A DNA stretch of 27,734 bases from W2P13-069 sp963590525. GTDB lineage: Bacteria > Actinomycetota > Coriobacteriia > Coriobacteriales > QAMH01. The stretch covers positions 1 through 27,734 of the forward strand of contig CAVAPV010000028.1 in NCBI GenBank assembly GCA_963590525.1, read 5' to 3'. The translations under genes and the position numbers were made by a program. Under the pieces are notes generated by a model. It was not told the origin of the DNA. It saw nothing but the letters and a program-made list of their open reading frames with translations, and made no database searches. Positions within the stretch are counted from its first letter, which is position 1. Every line of letters starts with the position of its first letter. This document shows, one piece after another, positions 7,813 through 15,000 of this stretch.

Positions 7813-7859
7813 CAAACCCGCAAGAGAGGCGCATCGCGTATAGGCGGTGTGCGGGTTTG
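7813..7859 (+). promoter_or_regulatory. 10-bp inverted repeat before the molybdoenzyme cluster
   Basis: CAAACCCGCA (7813-7822) pairs perfectly with TGCGGGTTTG (7850-7859) across a 28-nt interior. It ends 22 bases before the 7882 start and just before its AAGGAGG ribosome site. It may be an operator for a dimeric regulator such as the divergent LuxR, or a leader hairpin. It does not match the molybdenum-cofactor riboswitch as I know it. Confidence 0.5.
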
Positions 7860-7881
7860 AGAGAGCTAAGGAGGAAAGACC

Positions 7882-8721
7882 ATGGCAGTGCCAAGCGCGC
7901 CTTGCGCGGCTGTTAGCGAGCGCACAGATCGGCAGCATCACAGCTCGCTTTACAACAGGAGGCTTCCCAAGTTCGAGGCGAGCCGCGATTACGAGAGCTA
8001 TGCGCGAGAAGAGCAGCGCATGAGGCCGCAAAGGCGGACCGCTGCGGCTGCAAAGCGCGAGCTGTCCTTAGAGCAAAAAATCGACAAGTGCCTAGAGACG
8101 GTGGGGTCGCAAAACTCCCTGCGCGAGACCTTCTACAAGCTTCTTGTCTTTTGCAGTGAGAAACGCCCCTACGGCGAGGTCGAGCGTTTTATTCAAGAAA
8201 GCGATGAGTACGTCTACAGCCACATCATCCAAAGCCCCGTTGCGCTCATAGAGACCTTGGTGCGCAGCTTTGGGCTGATCAAGACGGCGCTTGACAGCGA
8301 CGGGAACTCCGTAAGCGCCGATCTGCTCGCCGAGCTGGAACCAGACGAGGCAGACGACATCGTCTGCAGCTACACGCTTGTGACCAGCGAGGCCGGCAGT
8401 GCTGTGGCAGACGCCCTTGCACCACGCAAGCGCTTTGAGGCGCAGCTCGCGCGCAATCGCGGCCGCATCGAGACCTTTATCGCCATCTTGGACTTTTGCG
8501 CCCAAGAGCCGCGCAAGTTTCCCGTCATCAAGGCCTTCTACGACGCTCACGACGAGTTCGAGAAAGACACGGCCGTAGACAGCCAGGCTTTGGCCTGCGA
8601 CTTCTACGTCGACAAGCTCGAGAAGGCCGCAATGTTGGTTTGGAGAGGCCAGTGGGAGGTCACAAGCGAAGGCAGGCAGATGCTTGCCGAGTACAAGACC
8701 CAAAGCTGCCTTGAAGAATAA
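7882..8721 (+). CDS. Unrecognised cytoplasmic protein with two internal repeats (winged-helix-like)
   Basis: A 279-residue soluble protein with no signal peptide; I do not recognise the family. Residues 1-65 are basic and probably disordered. Two halves resemble each other: 81-176 begins RETFYKLLVFCSEKRPYGEV and ends YTLVTSEAGSAVAD, while 196-268 begins IETFIAILDFCAQEPRKFPV and ends WEVTSEGRQML. Each looks like a helical bundle closed by a winged-helix-like beta-turn (VTSE-G). The start is fixed by AAGGAGG eight bases before ATG 7882. It is the first gene of the molybdoenzyme cluster, 45 bp before the catalytic subunit, so it may be a regulator, a scaffold or an assembly factor for it. All of these roles are inference. 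Confidence 0.75.
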   Translation: MAVPSAPCAAVSERTDRQHHSSLYNRRLPKFEASRDYESYAREEQRMRPQRRTAAAAKRELSLEQKIDKCLETVGSQNSLRETFYKLLVFCSEKRPYGEVERFIQESDEYVYSHIIQSPVALIETLVRSFGLIKTALDSDGNSVSADLLAELEPDEADDIVCSYTLVTSEAGSAVADALAPRKRFEAQLARNRGRIETFIAILDFCAQEPRKFPVIKAFYDAHDEFEKDTAVDSQALACDFYVDKLEKAAMLVWRGQWEVTSEGRQMLAEYKTQSCLEE

Positions 8722-8766
8722 ATCGTTAGAGGAAGAGTCTTGAGAGAAAGAGAACGGAGGGAAAGC

Positions 8767-11700
8767 ATGTTGTCTAACACTATGTCACGTCGCAGTTTTG
8801 TGAAGGCAGCGGCGATCACCGGCGCGGTTGGCGCGCTGGGGGTCAAGACTGCCAGCAATCTGGTAGACAGCGACAAAGCATGGGCAGACGATGACGTGAC
8901 GGAGGTCAGGACCTCTTGCCGTGCATGCATCGCAAACTGCGGTGTCATCGCCACAGTGAGCAATGGCCGCGTCATCAAGCTGCGAGGCGACGAGATCGAT
9001 CCTATGTCCAAGGGGCGCATGTGCCCCAAGGGCTTGAGCGGCATCCAGGCGCTCTACCATCCCAACCGCAACAAGTACCCCATGAAGCGCGTTGGTGACA
9101 AACCCGGCAACGACTGGGAGCGCATCAGCTGGGACGAGGCCGCCAAGACGGTTGCGCAGCACCTCATCGACATGCGCGACAAGACCGGCAAGCACGGTTT
9201 GCTCACGTCTACAGGTGGCGGCGGCAACCCGCAGTTCTTCAGCCCGCCGCGCTTTAGGAACTTCTGGGGTGCCGGTAACACGTTTGAGCCCGGCTGCGCC
9301 CAGTGCTACCTGCCGCGCAACTACACCATGCCGCTCATCAACGGCTTGGGCGACACGTCCATCGCCGACTCCGGCTGCGCCGAGCTCTACAAGCCCGCGG
9401 GCAAGTACGGCAAGATCACCGAGGCCTACGTCATGTGGGGCACCGGCCCTGCTTGGCACAGCCCGTCCACCTCTGGCCGTTGCGTGGCCGAGTTGCGCGC
9501 CAACGGCTGCAAGACCGTCGTTGTGGACCCGCGCTTTAACGCCGATGCCTCCAAGGCCGATGTCTGGCTGCCTATCAAGCCGGGCACCGACCTGGCCATG
9601 GTGCTGGGCTGGATGCACTACATCATCGAGAACAAGCTCTACGAGAAGATCCCAGATTACGAGGATTTCTGCGAGCAGTGGACTAACCTGCCGTTCTTGG
9701 TCGACCCGCGCGACGAGGTCTCCTTGCCCGTCGTGGGCGGTCAGCGTCTGGACATCACCGGCGACGGCCAGCTGCTGCGCGCCAGCGAGGTCGCAGGCCT
9801 TGACACCACAGCCGAAAACGAGGGCTACGTCTACTACGACACCAAGACCAAGAAGGTTACCAAAGCCTTTGCCTTGGGCCCCGACAACGAGGGCACCTAT
9901 CATCCGCAGCTCTTTGGCACGGTTAAGGTCAAGCTCAAAAACGGCAAGACCATCGAGTGCAAGACCGCCTTCCAGGCCTACAAGGAGCGCTGCGCCGACT
10001 ACGATTTGGATACCGTCGCAGAGATCTGCGGTGTGCAAAAGGACAAGATCATCGAGGCGATCGAGATCTACTGCTCCAGCGCGCATGGCGGCATCTCTTT
10101 GGGCGTTGCAACCGACATGTACCCCCTGAGCGTCCAGGCTGCCATCGGCGCGGCCGCGCTCGATTGCATGACGGCTCACCTGTGGCATGAGGGTTGCCCG
10201 GCCAACAAGGTAGGCGGGGCTGGCTCCAGCGGGCTTACAAGCGCCGAGTCCACGATCTTCCCCAGCGGCTTTATCGCCGAGACCAAGTACAAATTCATGG
10301 AAGACGAGGCTGTTCTCGAGCGTTTGGGCTATGCCGAGCACAAGGTCTTGGGCGGCTGGATGCACTCGCATATCCCCACGGTTCTCTCTGCCGTGCTCAC
10401 CGGCGAGCCCTATCAGCCCAAGGTCTGGATCGAGCGTAGCGGCAACAAGATGGCCGCGCTGGGCAACGCTTCTTCTTGGATCGAGGCGTTTCCCAAGTTC
10501 GACCTCATCGTCCACGGCTACATGTACCCCACCTCGTTTACCTATGAGGCCGCAGACATCGTGTTCCCCGTGTGTGAGTGGCTTGAAAACGCGTTCGCGC
10601 AAGACCGCCTCAACGTCAACCTCCTGCGCAAGCCTGTGACCAATCTTTTTGAGGCGGCAGACGAGATCATGATGTGGGGCAAGATCGCCGAGGCCATGAG
10701 CGATCCGGACAGCGATCTGTACGACGCCAACATGGAGGCCTGCATGGATGCAGAGAAGATCGGCACCCCCATGGTCCCGCCGTACTGGAAGACCATCAAC
10801 GAGTACTGGGACTGGGTCGTCACCCAGGGCGGCAACCCCGAGGTCACCACGATGGAGCAGGCCATGGATGTGTTCCCGCAGAAGTGGGCCACCGACGACG
10901 AGTACTGGGGCGGCACGGAGTACGACGGCTACTGCAAGCGCAACGCAAGCGGTGGCGCCGGCGGCAAGGTGGTCAACGGCATTAGCGGTGCCGCAGCTGT
11001 GGACGACGGCAGCTACACGGGCTTTAGCGTGGCGGCTGGCGATATCGTGGACAACCCCAAGAAGTGTGGTCCTTATGCCGACAACATGCTCTACATCGGC
11101 CGCCATGGCAAAGAGGCCTTTGAGATGCCGGCGTCTGTCATCGACTGGAACCCCATGCCGTACCACTACACGGCAGAAGACGAGGCCGAATACGGCGACC
11201 AGTACCCGCTGACGCTTACCGAGGGCCGTATCCCGTATTACCACCACGGCACCCTGCGCAACAACCCCTACCTGCGCGAGCTCTACCCGGCAGCCGAGTT
11301 GTGGATCAGCCCCGAGAATGCCAACGAGCGCGGCATCCAAGATGGTGACTGGGTCAACATCAAATCCCCGCGCACCGATGGCTTGGACGTCTTCAAGGAC
11401 ATCACGAGCGGTGTGGACAAGAAGAGCACCATCGCGCCCGACACGACCACCGCAGGCACCGAGTTCAACCCCGGCGAGGAGCTCACGGCCGAGGCCCAAA
11501 AGATTGTGAGCGACGGCATTTACGCTGTGGCCCGCGTCACCGAGGGCATCGCGCGCAACTCCGTCTACATCGAGCGTTTCTGGAACCCGGAGTTTTTGGA
11601 AGAGGGCCAAGACGGCCGCAAGTCGTGGACCACGATGAACATGAACGTGCTGACAAAGAACACCGGTCACTACAACCCGGAGGTCGGCACCTACACCCTG

Positions 11701-11826
11701 CGCGGCATCAGCGTAGAGGTAACCAAGGGCCAAAAGCCCGAGGGTATCTGGCTTGAGCCTGAGGACTTCGAGCCCTGGATGCCCCAAGCGTCTGAGAACA
11801 CAGGAGGAGGGTGCTACGTAGCATGA
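8767..11826 (+). CDS. Tat-exported molybdopterin (bis-MGD) oxidoreductase catalytic subunit, DMSO-reductase family
   Basis: A 1019-residue catalytic subunit. I use ATG 8767, six bases after CGGAGGG; the Tat signal then begins near the N-terminus (SRRSFVKAAA, twin Arg 8-9) with probable cleavage after AWA at 40, so the enzyme works outside the membrane. A [4Fe-4S] site is formed by Cys51, Cys54, Cys58 and Cys86 (C-x2-C-x3-C-x27-C). In the active-site region FEPGCAQCYLPRN, Cys177 or Cys180 are candidate molybdenum ligands. A C-terminal dinucleotide-binding domain starts near LTLTEGRIPYYHHGTLRNNP. The following genes encode matching ferredoxin and anchor subunits (ATGA overlap with the first). 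The size and the YYHHGTLRN segment recall large Eggerthellaceae reductases and dehydroxylases as well as DmsA. The substrate is undetermined. Confidence 0.92.
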   Translation: MLSNTMSRRSFVKAAAITGAVGALGVKTASNLVDSDKAWADDDVTEVRTSCRACIANCGVIATVSNGRVIKLRGDEIDPMSKGRMCPKGLSGIQALYHPNRNKYPMKRVGDKPGNDWERISWDEAAKTVAQHLIDMRDKTGKHGLLTSTGGGGNPQFFSPPRFRNFWGAGNTFEPGCAQCYLPRNYTMPLINGLGDTSIADSGCAELYKPAGKYGKITEAYVMWGTGPAWHSPSTSGRCVAELRANGCKTVVVDPRFNADASKADVWLPIKPGTDLAMVLGWMHYIIENKLYEKIPDYEDFCEQWTNLPFLVDPRDEVSLPVVGGQRLDITGDGQLLRASEVAGLDTTAENEGYVYYDTKTKKVTKAFALGPDNEGTYHPQLFGTVKVKLKNGKTIECKTAFQAYKERCADYDLDTVAEICGVQKDKIIEAIEIYCSSAHGGISLGVATDMYPLSVQAAIGAAALDCMTAHLWHEGCPANKVGGAGSSGLTSAESTIFPSGFIAETKYKFMEDEAVLERLGYAEHKVLGGWMHSHIPTVLSAVLTGEPYQPKVWIERSGNKMAALGNASSWIEAFPKFDLIVHGYMYPTSFTYEAADIVFPVCEWLENAFAQDRLNVNLLRKPVTNLFEAADEIMMWGKIAEAMSDPDSDLYDANMEACMDAEKIGTPMVPPYWKTINEYWDWVVTQGGNPEVTTMEQAMDVFPQKWATDDEYWGGTEYDGYCKRNASGGAGGKVVNGISGAAAVDDGSYTGFSVAAGDIVDNPKKCGPYADNMLYIGRHGKEAFEMPASVIDWNPMPYHYTAEDEAEYGDQYPLTLTEGRIPYYHHGTLRNNPYLRELYPAAELWISPENANERGIQDGDWVNIKSPRTDGLDVFKDITSGVDKKSTIAPDTTTAGTEFNPGEELTAEAQKIVSDGIYAVARVTEGIARNSVYIERFWNPEFLEEGQDGRKSWTTMNMNVLTKNTGHYNPEVGTYTLRGISVEVTKGQKPEGIWLEPEDFEPWMPQASENTGGGCYVA

Positions 11827-12458
11827 GTCGTACCTGTCTAGTTATCGATTGCGACCGCTGCATCGGCTGCCATGCCTGCGAGGTCGCTTGCAAGAACGAG
11901 AACGGCATCGCCTTGGGCGAGTATTGGAACCGCGTGATCCAGGTGGGCCCCCATGGGACCTTCCCCGATCTTGAGCAGTACTGGCTGCCGGCCCAGTGCC
12001 AGCAGTGCGAGAACCCTTCTTGCGTACACGTGTGCCCCACCGGCGCAAGCTATAAAGACGAGAACGGCTTGGTTCTCATCGACAAGGAGAAATGCATCGG
12101 CTGCAAGTACTGCATGATGGCATGCCCCTACGGCGTGCGCTCTTGGAACGCCGACGAGGCCAAGGTCGAGAAGTGCACCTTGTGCGGTCAGCTCACGAGC
12201 GCGGGCAAGCAGCCTGCCTGCGTGGCCGCCTGCTGTGCCAACGCGCGCTTCTACGGCGATATCGACGATGCCACCACGGATGGCGCCATCCGTCTGGCAG
12301 AGGTGGACGAGTCTGCCAAGCACACGCTCAAGGACGTGGGCAATAGCCCCAAGACCGTCTACATCCTGTCAGACAGCATCGCCAAGTGGTACGACGTCGA
12401 CGAGCTTGAGGCTGCATCGGATTACTCCGACGCGGCATGGTATGCAAAGGAGGCCTAA
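11823..12458 (+). CDS. Four-cluster [4Fe-4S] ferredoxin electron-transfer subunit (DmsB-like)
   Basis: A 211-residue periplasm-facing electron carrier with no signal of its own; such subunits are co-exported with the Tat-bearing catalytic partner. Four cysteine groups are visible: 13/16/19/23 (CIGCHACEVACK), 59/62/67/71 (CQQCENPSCVHVCP), 91/94/97/101 (CIGCKYCMMACP) and 118/121/133/137. They imply four cubane clusters that relay electrons from the anchor to the molybdenum subunit. The start ATG 11823 overlaps the previous stop as ATGA and gives the usual DmsB-type N-terminus. An in-frame GTG at 11811 touches the ribosome site and is unlikely. HycB/PhsB/NrfC proteins share the fold; the DmsC-like neighbour favours a DmsB role. 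Confidence 0.93.
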   Translation: MSRTCLVIDCDRCIGCHACEVACKNENGIALGEYWNRVIQVGPHGTFPDLEQYWLPAQCQQCENPSCVHVCPTGASYKDENGLVLIDKEKCIGCKYCMMACPYGVRSWNADEAKVEKCTLCGQLTSAGKQPACVAACCANARFYGDIDDATTDGAIRLAEVDESAKHTLKDVGNSPKTVYILSDSIAKWYDVDELEAASDYSDAAWYAKEA

Positions 12459-12461
12459 GCC

Positions 12462-13283
12462 ATGGAAATCCAGTGGTCATTGGTGGCCTTCACCACCATC
12501 ACGGCTGCGGCAGGCTGGCTTGCCGTCTGCATCGCCGCCGACGAGTTTTTGGGCAAGGCCAAGAAAGCCGGCTTTGCTTGCGCAGTGGTTGCGTTTGCCC
12601 TGAGTGCGGTTGGCGGTCTGGCTTCTGTCACCCACCTTTCGCACGTAGAGAACATCATGGGTGCCTTTGGGCATCCCACGAGCGGCATCTTTACCGAGGC
12701 TTTGCTTGTTGCCCTGCTGTGCGCCTTCACCTTTGTCTACGCGCTGCTCAAAAAGCGCCAGGCAAGCGCCGCAGCTTGCAAGGCGGTTGGCGTCATCGTA
12801 GGCATCGTGGGCTTTGTCTTGAGCTTTAGCGTGGGCGTGTCCTACATGATGGCCTCGCGCCCCAGTTGGAACACCCCGCTTCTGCCCATCGGCTACCTGG
12901 GTACGGCAATCCCTGTGGGTATCGCAGTGTTCATGCTGGTTGCCTCCAAGGCAGACAAGGGCTGCGACTTGGGCGTTTACGCCAAGGGCCTTGTTGCAGG
13001 TGGTGTGATCTCCATCGTTACCGCAGCGCTCTTCGTGCTCACGAGCGGCAGCGTTGACGGTACGGCGGCTGGCCTTTTGGCCGGTGCGGTTGTGCTGGAC
13101 GGCATCGTGGCGATCGCGGTTGGTGCAAAGCTGGCCAAAGACGCTGCTGGTGCAGCTGGCAGCAACGCCTTCAACCTCATCGTCGCAGTCGTGGTGTGCA
13201 CGGCTGTGGGTGCGGCATGCTTCCGCATCTCGATGTGGATCCTGGCGACTCCCGTCGCCGATCTCTTTGGCATCGCCATCTAA
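12462..13283 (+). CDS. DmsC-family membrane anchor and quinol-oxidising subunit
   Basis: A 273-residue integral membrane protein with eight predicted helices, the DmsC count. The first starts at WSLVAFTTITAAAGW and the second ends in SVTHLSHVENIMGAFGHPTSG, the His-containing loop characteristic of the family. It anchors the exported reductase and passes electrons from (mena)quinol to the four-cluster ferredoxin. Its start has the ribosome site AAAGGAGG and lies three bases after the preceding stop. The DmsC type rather than NrfD type of anchor is the main reason to place the complex with DMSO-reductase-like enzymes. A 298-bp gap follows before the chaperone gene. Confidence 0.9.
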   Translation: MEIQWSLVAFTTITAAAGWLAVCIAADEFLGKAKKAGFACAVVAFALSAVGGLASVTHLSHVENIMGAFGHPTSGIFTEALLVALLCAFTFVYALLKKRQASAAACKAVGVIVGIVGFVLSFSVGVSYMMASRPSWNTPLLPIGYLGTAIPVGIAVFMLVASKADKGCDLGVYAKGLVAGGVISIVTAALFVLTSGSVDGTAAGLLAGAVVLDGIVAIAVGAKLAKDAAGAAGSNAFNLIVAVVVCTAVGAACFRISMWILATPVADLFGIAI

Positions 13284-13417
13284 GGCGCTGTCTTAGCTCG
13301 CAAAAACGGTGTCGGCTCCTGGCGGGGCTGGCACCGTGCGGGCGGGCCTTTGCCGGCGGGTTTCATGCTGGCAGGCCCATGCCACCAGGTAAACCTCGCA
13401 GCCGGCAGGCGGGTGTT

Positions 13418-13468
13418 GTCCTCACTCTCCCCTCATCTGCTCTCTCACCTCATCTATCCCTTTTCCCT
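13418..13468 (+). promoter_or_regulatory. Pyrimidine-rich, G-poor tract, candidate Rho-utilisation site
   Basis: About 50 bases are almost pure C/T/A with a single G (13439), and CCTCATCT occurs twice. This is unlike the surrounding G+C-balanced DNA. A C-rich, G-poor RNA is what Rho loads onto, so it may attenuate transcription between the anchor and chaperone genes. Confidence 0.35.
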
Positions 13469-13520
13469 GGACGACACCTGTCTGCCGAGCTCTCAAAGCT
13501 CGAACTGGTCGGCAAGAACC

Positions 13521-13572
13521 GCAAGCATTGGCTGCAAGTATCAGCCGCAAGCATCAGCCTCAAGCAGAAAGG
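13521..13572 (+). repeat. 13-nt tandem repeat before the chaperone gene
   Basis: Consecutive 13-nt units GCAAGCATTGGCT, GCAAGTATCAGCC and GCAAGCATCAGCC, then a decayed fourth (TCAAGCAGAAAGG) that contains the ribosome site for the gene at 13582. Units two and three differ at one base. Confidence 0.75.
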
Positions 13573-13581
13573 ACCCTTCAA

Positions 13582-14310
13582 ATGACAAGCAACACGCAAA
13601 GCGAATCCGACGAGCTCATCGCCCAGCTTGTCGAGGTCAACAACAGCCGCGCGCAGTACTACCGTACGCTGGCATCGTTGTTTTTCACCGAGCTCACCCA
13701 AGAGCAGATCGATCAGATGGCGCAGGTGGATCTAGCGCAGATGGGTGCGTCTGACGAGACGATGGCACGTGGCTACGTAGATATGGAGCGCTATCTGGCC
13801 AAGCGCAACACGGGCACACGCGAGGAGCTGGCGGTGGATTACGCCCATGTCTTCTTGGCGGCTGGCAACTACGAGACCTACGCGGCGACTCCGTACGAGA
13901 GCGTGTTCACGAGCGAGGCGGGCCTGCTCATGCAGGAGGCGCGCGACGAGGTCTACAAGATGTACTGCGACGAGCATATCCAGCCCGACGAGGCCCTGCA
14001 TGTGCCCGAGGACCACATCAGCTTCGAGTTCGAGTTCGTGGCTACGCTGCTCGAGCGCATGAGCGCCGACCTTGCCATCGGCAACTTCGAAGCGGCGCTG
14101 TATCGCGCGCAGAGCATCCAGAAGTTCCACCGCGAGCACCAGCTCAATTGGGTCGACGATCTGTGCGATGCGGTGATGGACTGCGCCAAGACGCGCTTCT
14201 ACCGCGGCGTCTCAAAGGTCACCCGCGGGTTTGTCCATGCAGAGACCGAGGTCATAGACGATACCGTCGAGGTGCTTGGGCAAGTGCGCGAGGAACTTAG
14301 CGCTGCTTAG
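13582..14310 (+). CDS. TorD/DmsD-family molybdoenzyme chaperone
   Basis: A 242-residue, acidic, all-helical cytoplasmic protein. The family binds the Tat signal of the catalytic subunit and holds it until the cofactor is inserted. Seen: an N-terminal RAQYYRTLASLFFTEL helix and the hallmark PEDHISFEFEFVATLLERM segment near residues 150-172, the TorD-type E/P-x-DH-x3-E-x-x-F motif. The start is ATG 13582, eight bases after AAAGGA; the frame is open upstream, but that stretch is the 13-nt repeat array. Its place between the anchor and the NapG-like gene argues that it serves the 8767 product. Confidence 0.9.
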   Translation: MTSNTQSESDELIAQLVEVNNSRAQYYRTLASLFFTELTQEQIDQMAQVDLAQMGASDETMARGYVDMERYLAKRNTGTREELAVDYAHVFLAAGNYETYAATPYESVFTSEAGLLMQEARDEVYKMYCDEHIQPDEALHVPEDHISFEFEFVATLLERMSADLAIGNFEAALYRAQSIQKFHREHQLNWVDDLCDAVMDCAKTRFYRGVSKVTRGFVHAETEVIDDTVEVLGQVREELSAA

Positions 14311-14409
14311 AGGCAGCAAGAGAGTTGAGTGCCGCTGGCGCGCTTTGGAGGAGCGCGCCAGCGCTTGGGTGCGAGCATGCAGCCCAAAAGAGCCGATTGG
14401 GAGAGGCTG

Positions 14410-15000
14410 ATGAAGACGACGATGACGCGCAGGACAGCGGTGGCTGGTTGCGCTGGGGCAGCGGCGCTGTTTGCGCTGGGAGGCGCGGGTAGCGCGCTGG
14501 CGGGGCGAGGCGACTTGCTGCGTCCGCCCGGAGCGCAAGATGAGGACCGTTTCTTGGCGGCGTGCGTCAAATGCAACCGCTGCGAGAGCATATGCCCGCA
14601 GGGGTCTTTGCGCGTGGCAAAGCTTGAAGACGGCCTGCTCAACTGGCGCACGCCTGCGATGGATTTTCATCGCGGCATCTGCGATTTTTGCGGCAAATGC
14701 CAAGACGCGTGCCCTTCTGGGGCGATCGCTGGCGTGAACGAGGAGACAAGCCGCATTGGAGTAGCGGTTGTGGACCCGGAGCGCTGCCTTGCCTGGCAGC
14801 AAAGCGGCTGCCAGCTCTGTGTCGAGGCCTGCATCTACGGCGCTATCAGCTTGGATGCATCCGGGCGGCCGGTAGTCGATAGAACCAAGTGCAACGGCTG
14901 CGGCCGCTGCGAGTACAAGTGCCCCTCCAACAGCTACTTGTCTTACGGCGGCGGCAAGAAGAGAGGCATCAACGTCGAGCTTGCAGGGGATGAGCAGTAA
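14410..15000 (+). CDS. Tat-exported NapG-like ferredoxin, four [4Fe-4S] clusters
   Basis: A 196-residue protein with a short Tat signal (TRRTAVAG, Arg7-Arg8, then a hydrophobic Ala/Gly run to about 32). Four cysteine groups follow: 52/55/58/62, 91/94/97/101, 126/134/137/141 and 161/164/167/171. NapG passes electrons from the NapH membrane protein to periplasmic redox partners. I chose ATG 14410 because the Tat motif then sits at the N-terminus and GGGAGAGG precedes it; the open frame reaches 14329. Its stop overlaps the next start by one base. No NapA is present, so it probably serves the reductase at 8767 or another exported enzyme. Confidence 0.87.
   Translation: MKTTMTRRTAVAGCAGAAALFALGGAGSALAGRGDLLRPPGAQDEDRFLAACVKCNRCESICPQGSLRVAKLEDGLLNWRTPAMDFHRGICDFCGKCQDACPSGAIAGVNEETSRIGVAVVDPERCLAWQQSGCQLCVEACIYGAISLDASGRPVVDRTKCNGCGRCEYKCPSNSYLSYGGGKKRGINVELAGDEQ

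Larger units (their letters stand above)
13284..13581 (+). other. 298-bp intergenic region inside the respiratory cluster
   Basis: No gene is seen. It holds an ACGGTG...CACCGT stem soon after the anchor stop, a G-poor pyrimidine tract (13418-13468), a CGAGCT/AGCTCG hairpin enclosed by TGCCGA/TCGGCA (about 13482-13515), and 13-nt tandem repeats. No convincing promoter was found, so chaperone expression may depend on read-through or on RNA processing. Confidence 0.5.

Noticed and set aside
8785..11787. A 1000-codon open frame on the minus strand opposite the molybdoenzyme gene
   Set aside because: Codon-bias shadow of a GC-rich gene with unmistakable family motifs on the plus strand; no ribosome site and no recognisable protein features.
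13284..13420. A cofactor riboswitch (molybdenum cofactor or cobalamin) after the anchor gene
   Set aside because: GC-rich stems are present, but no conserved core of either class could be matched by eye.
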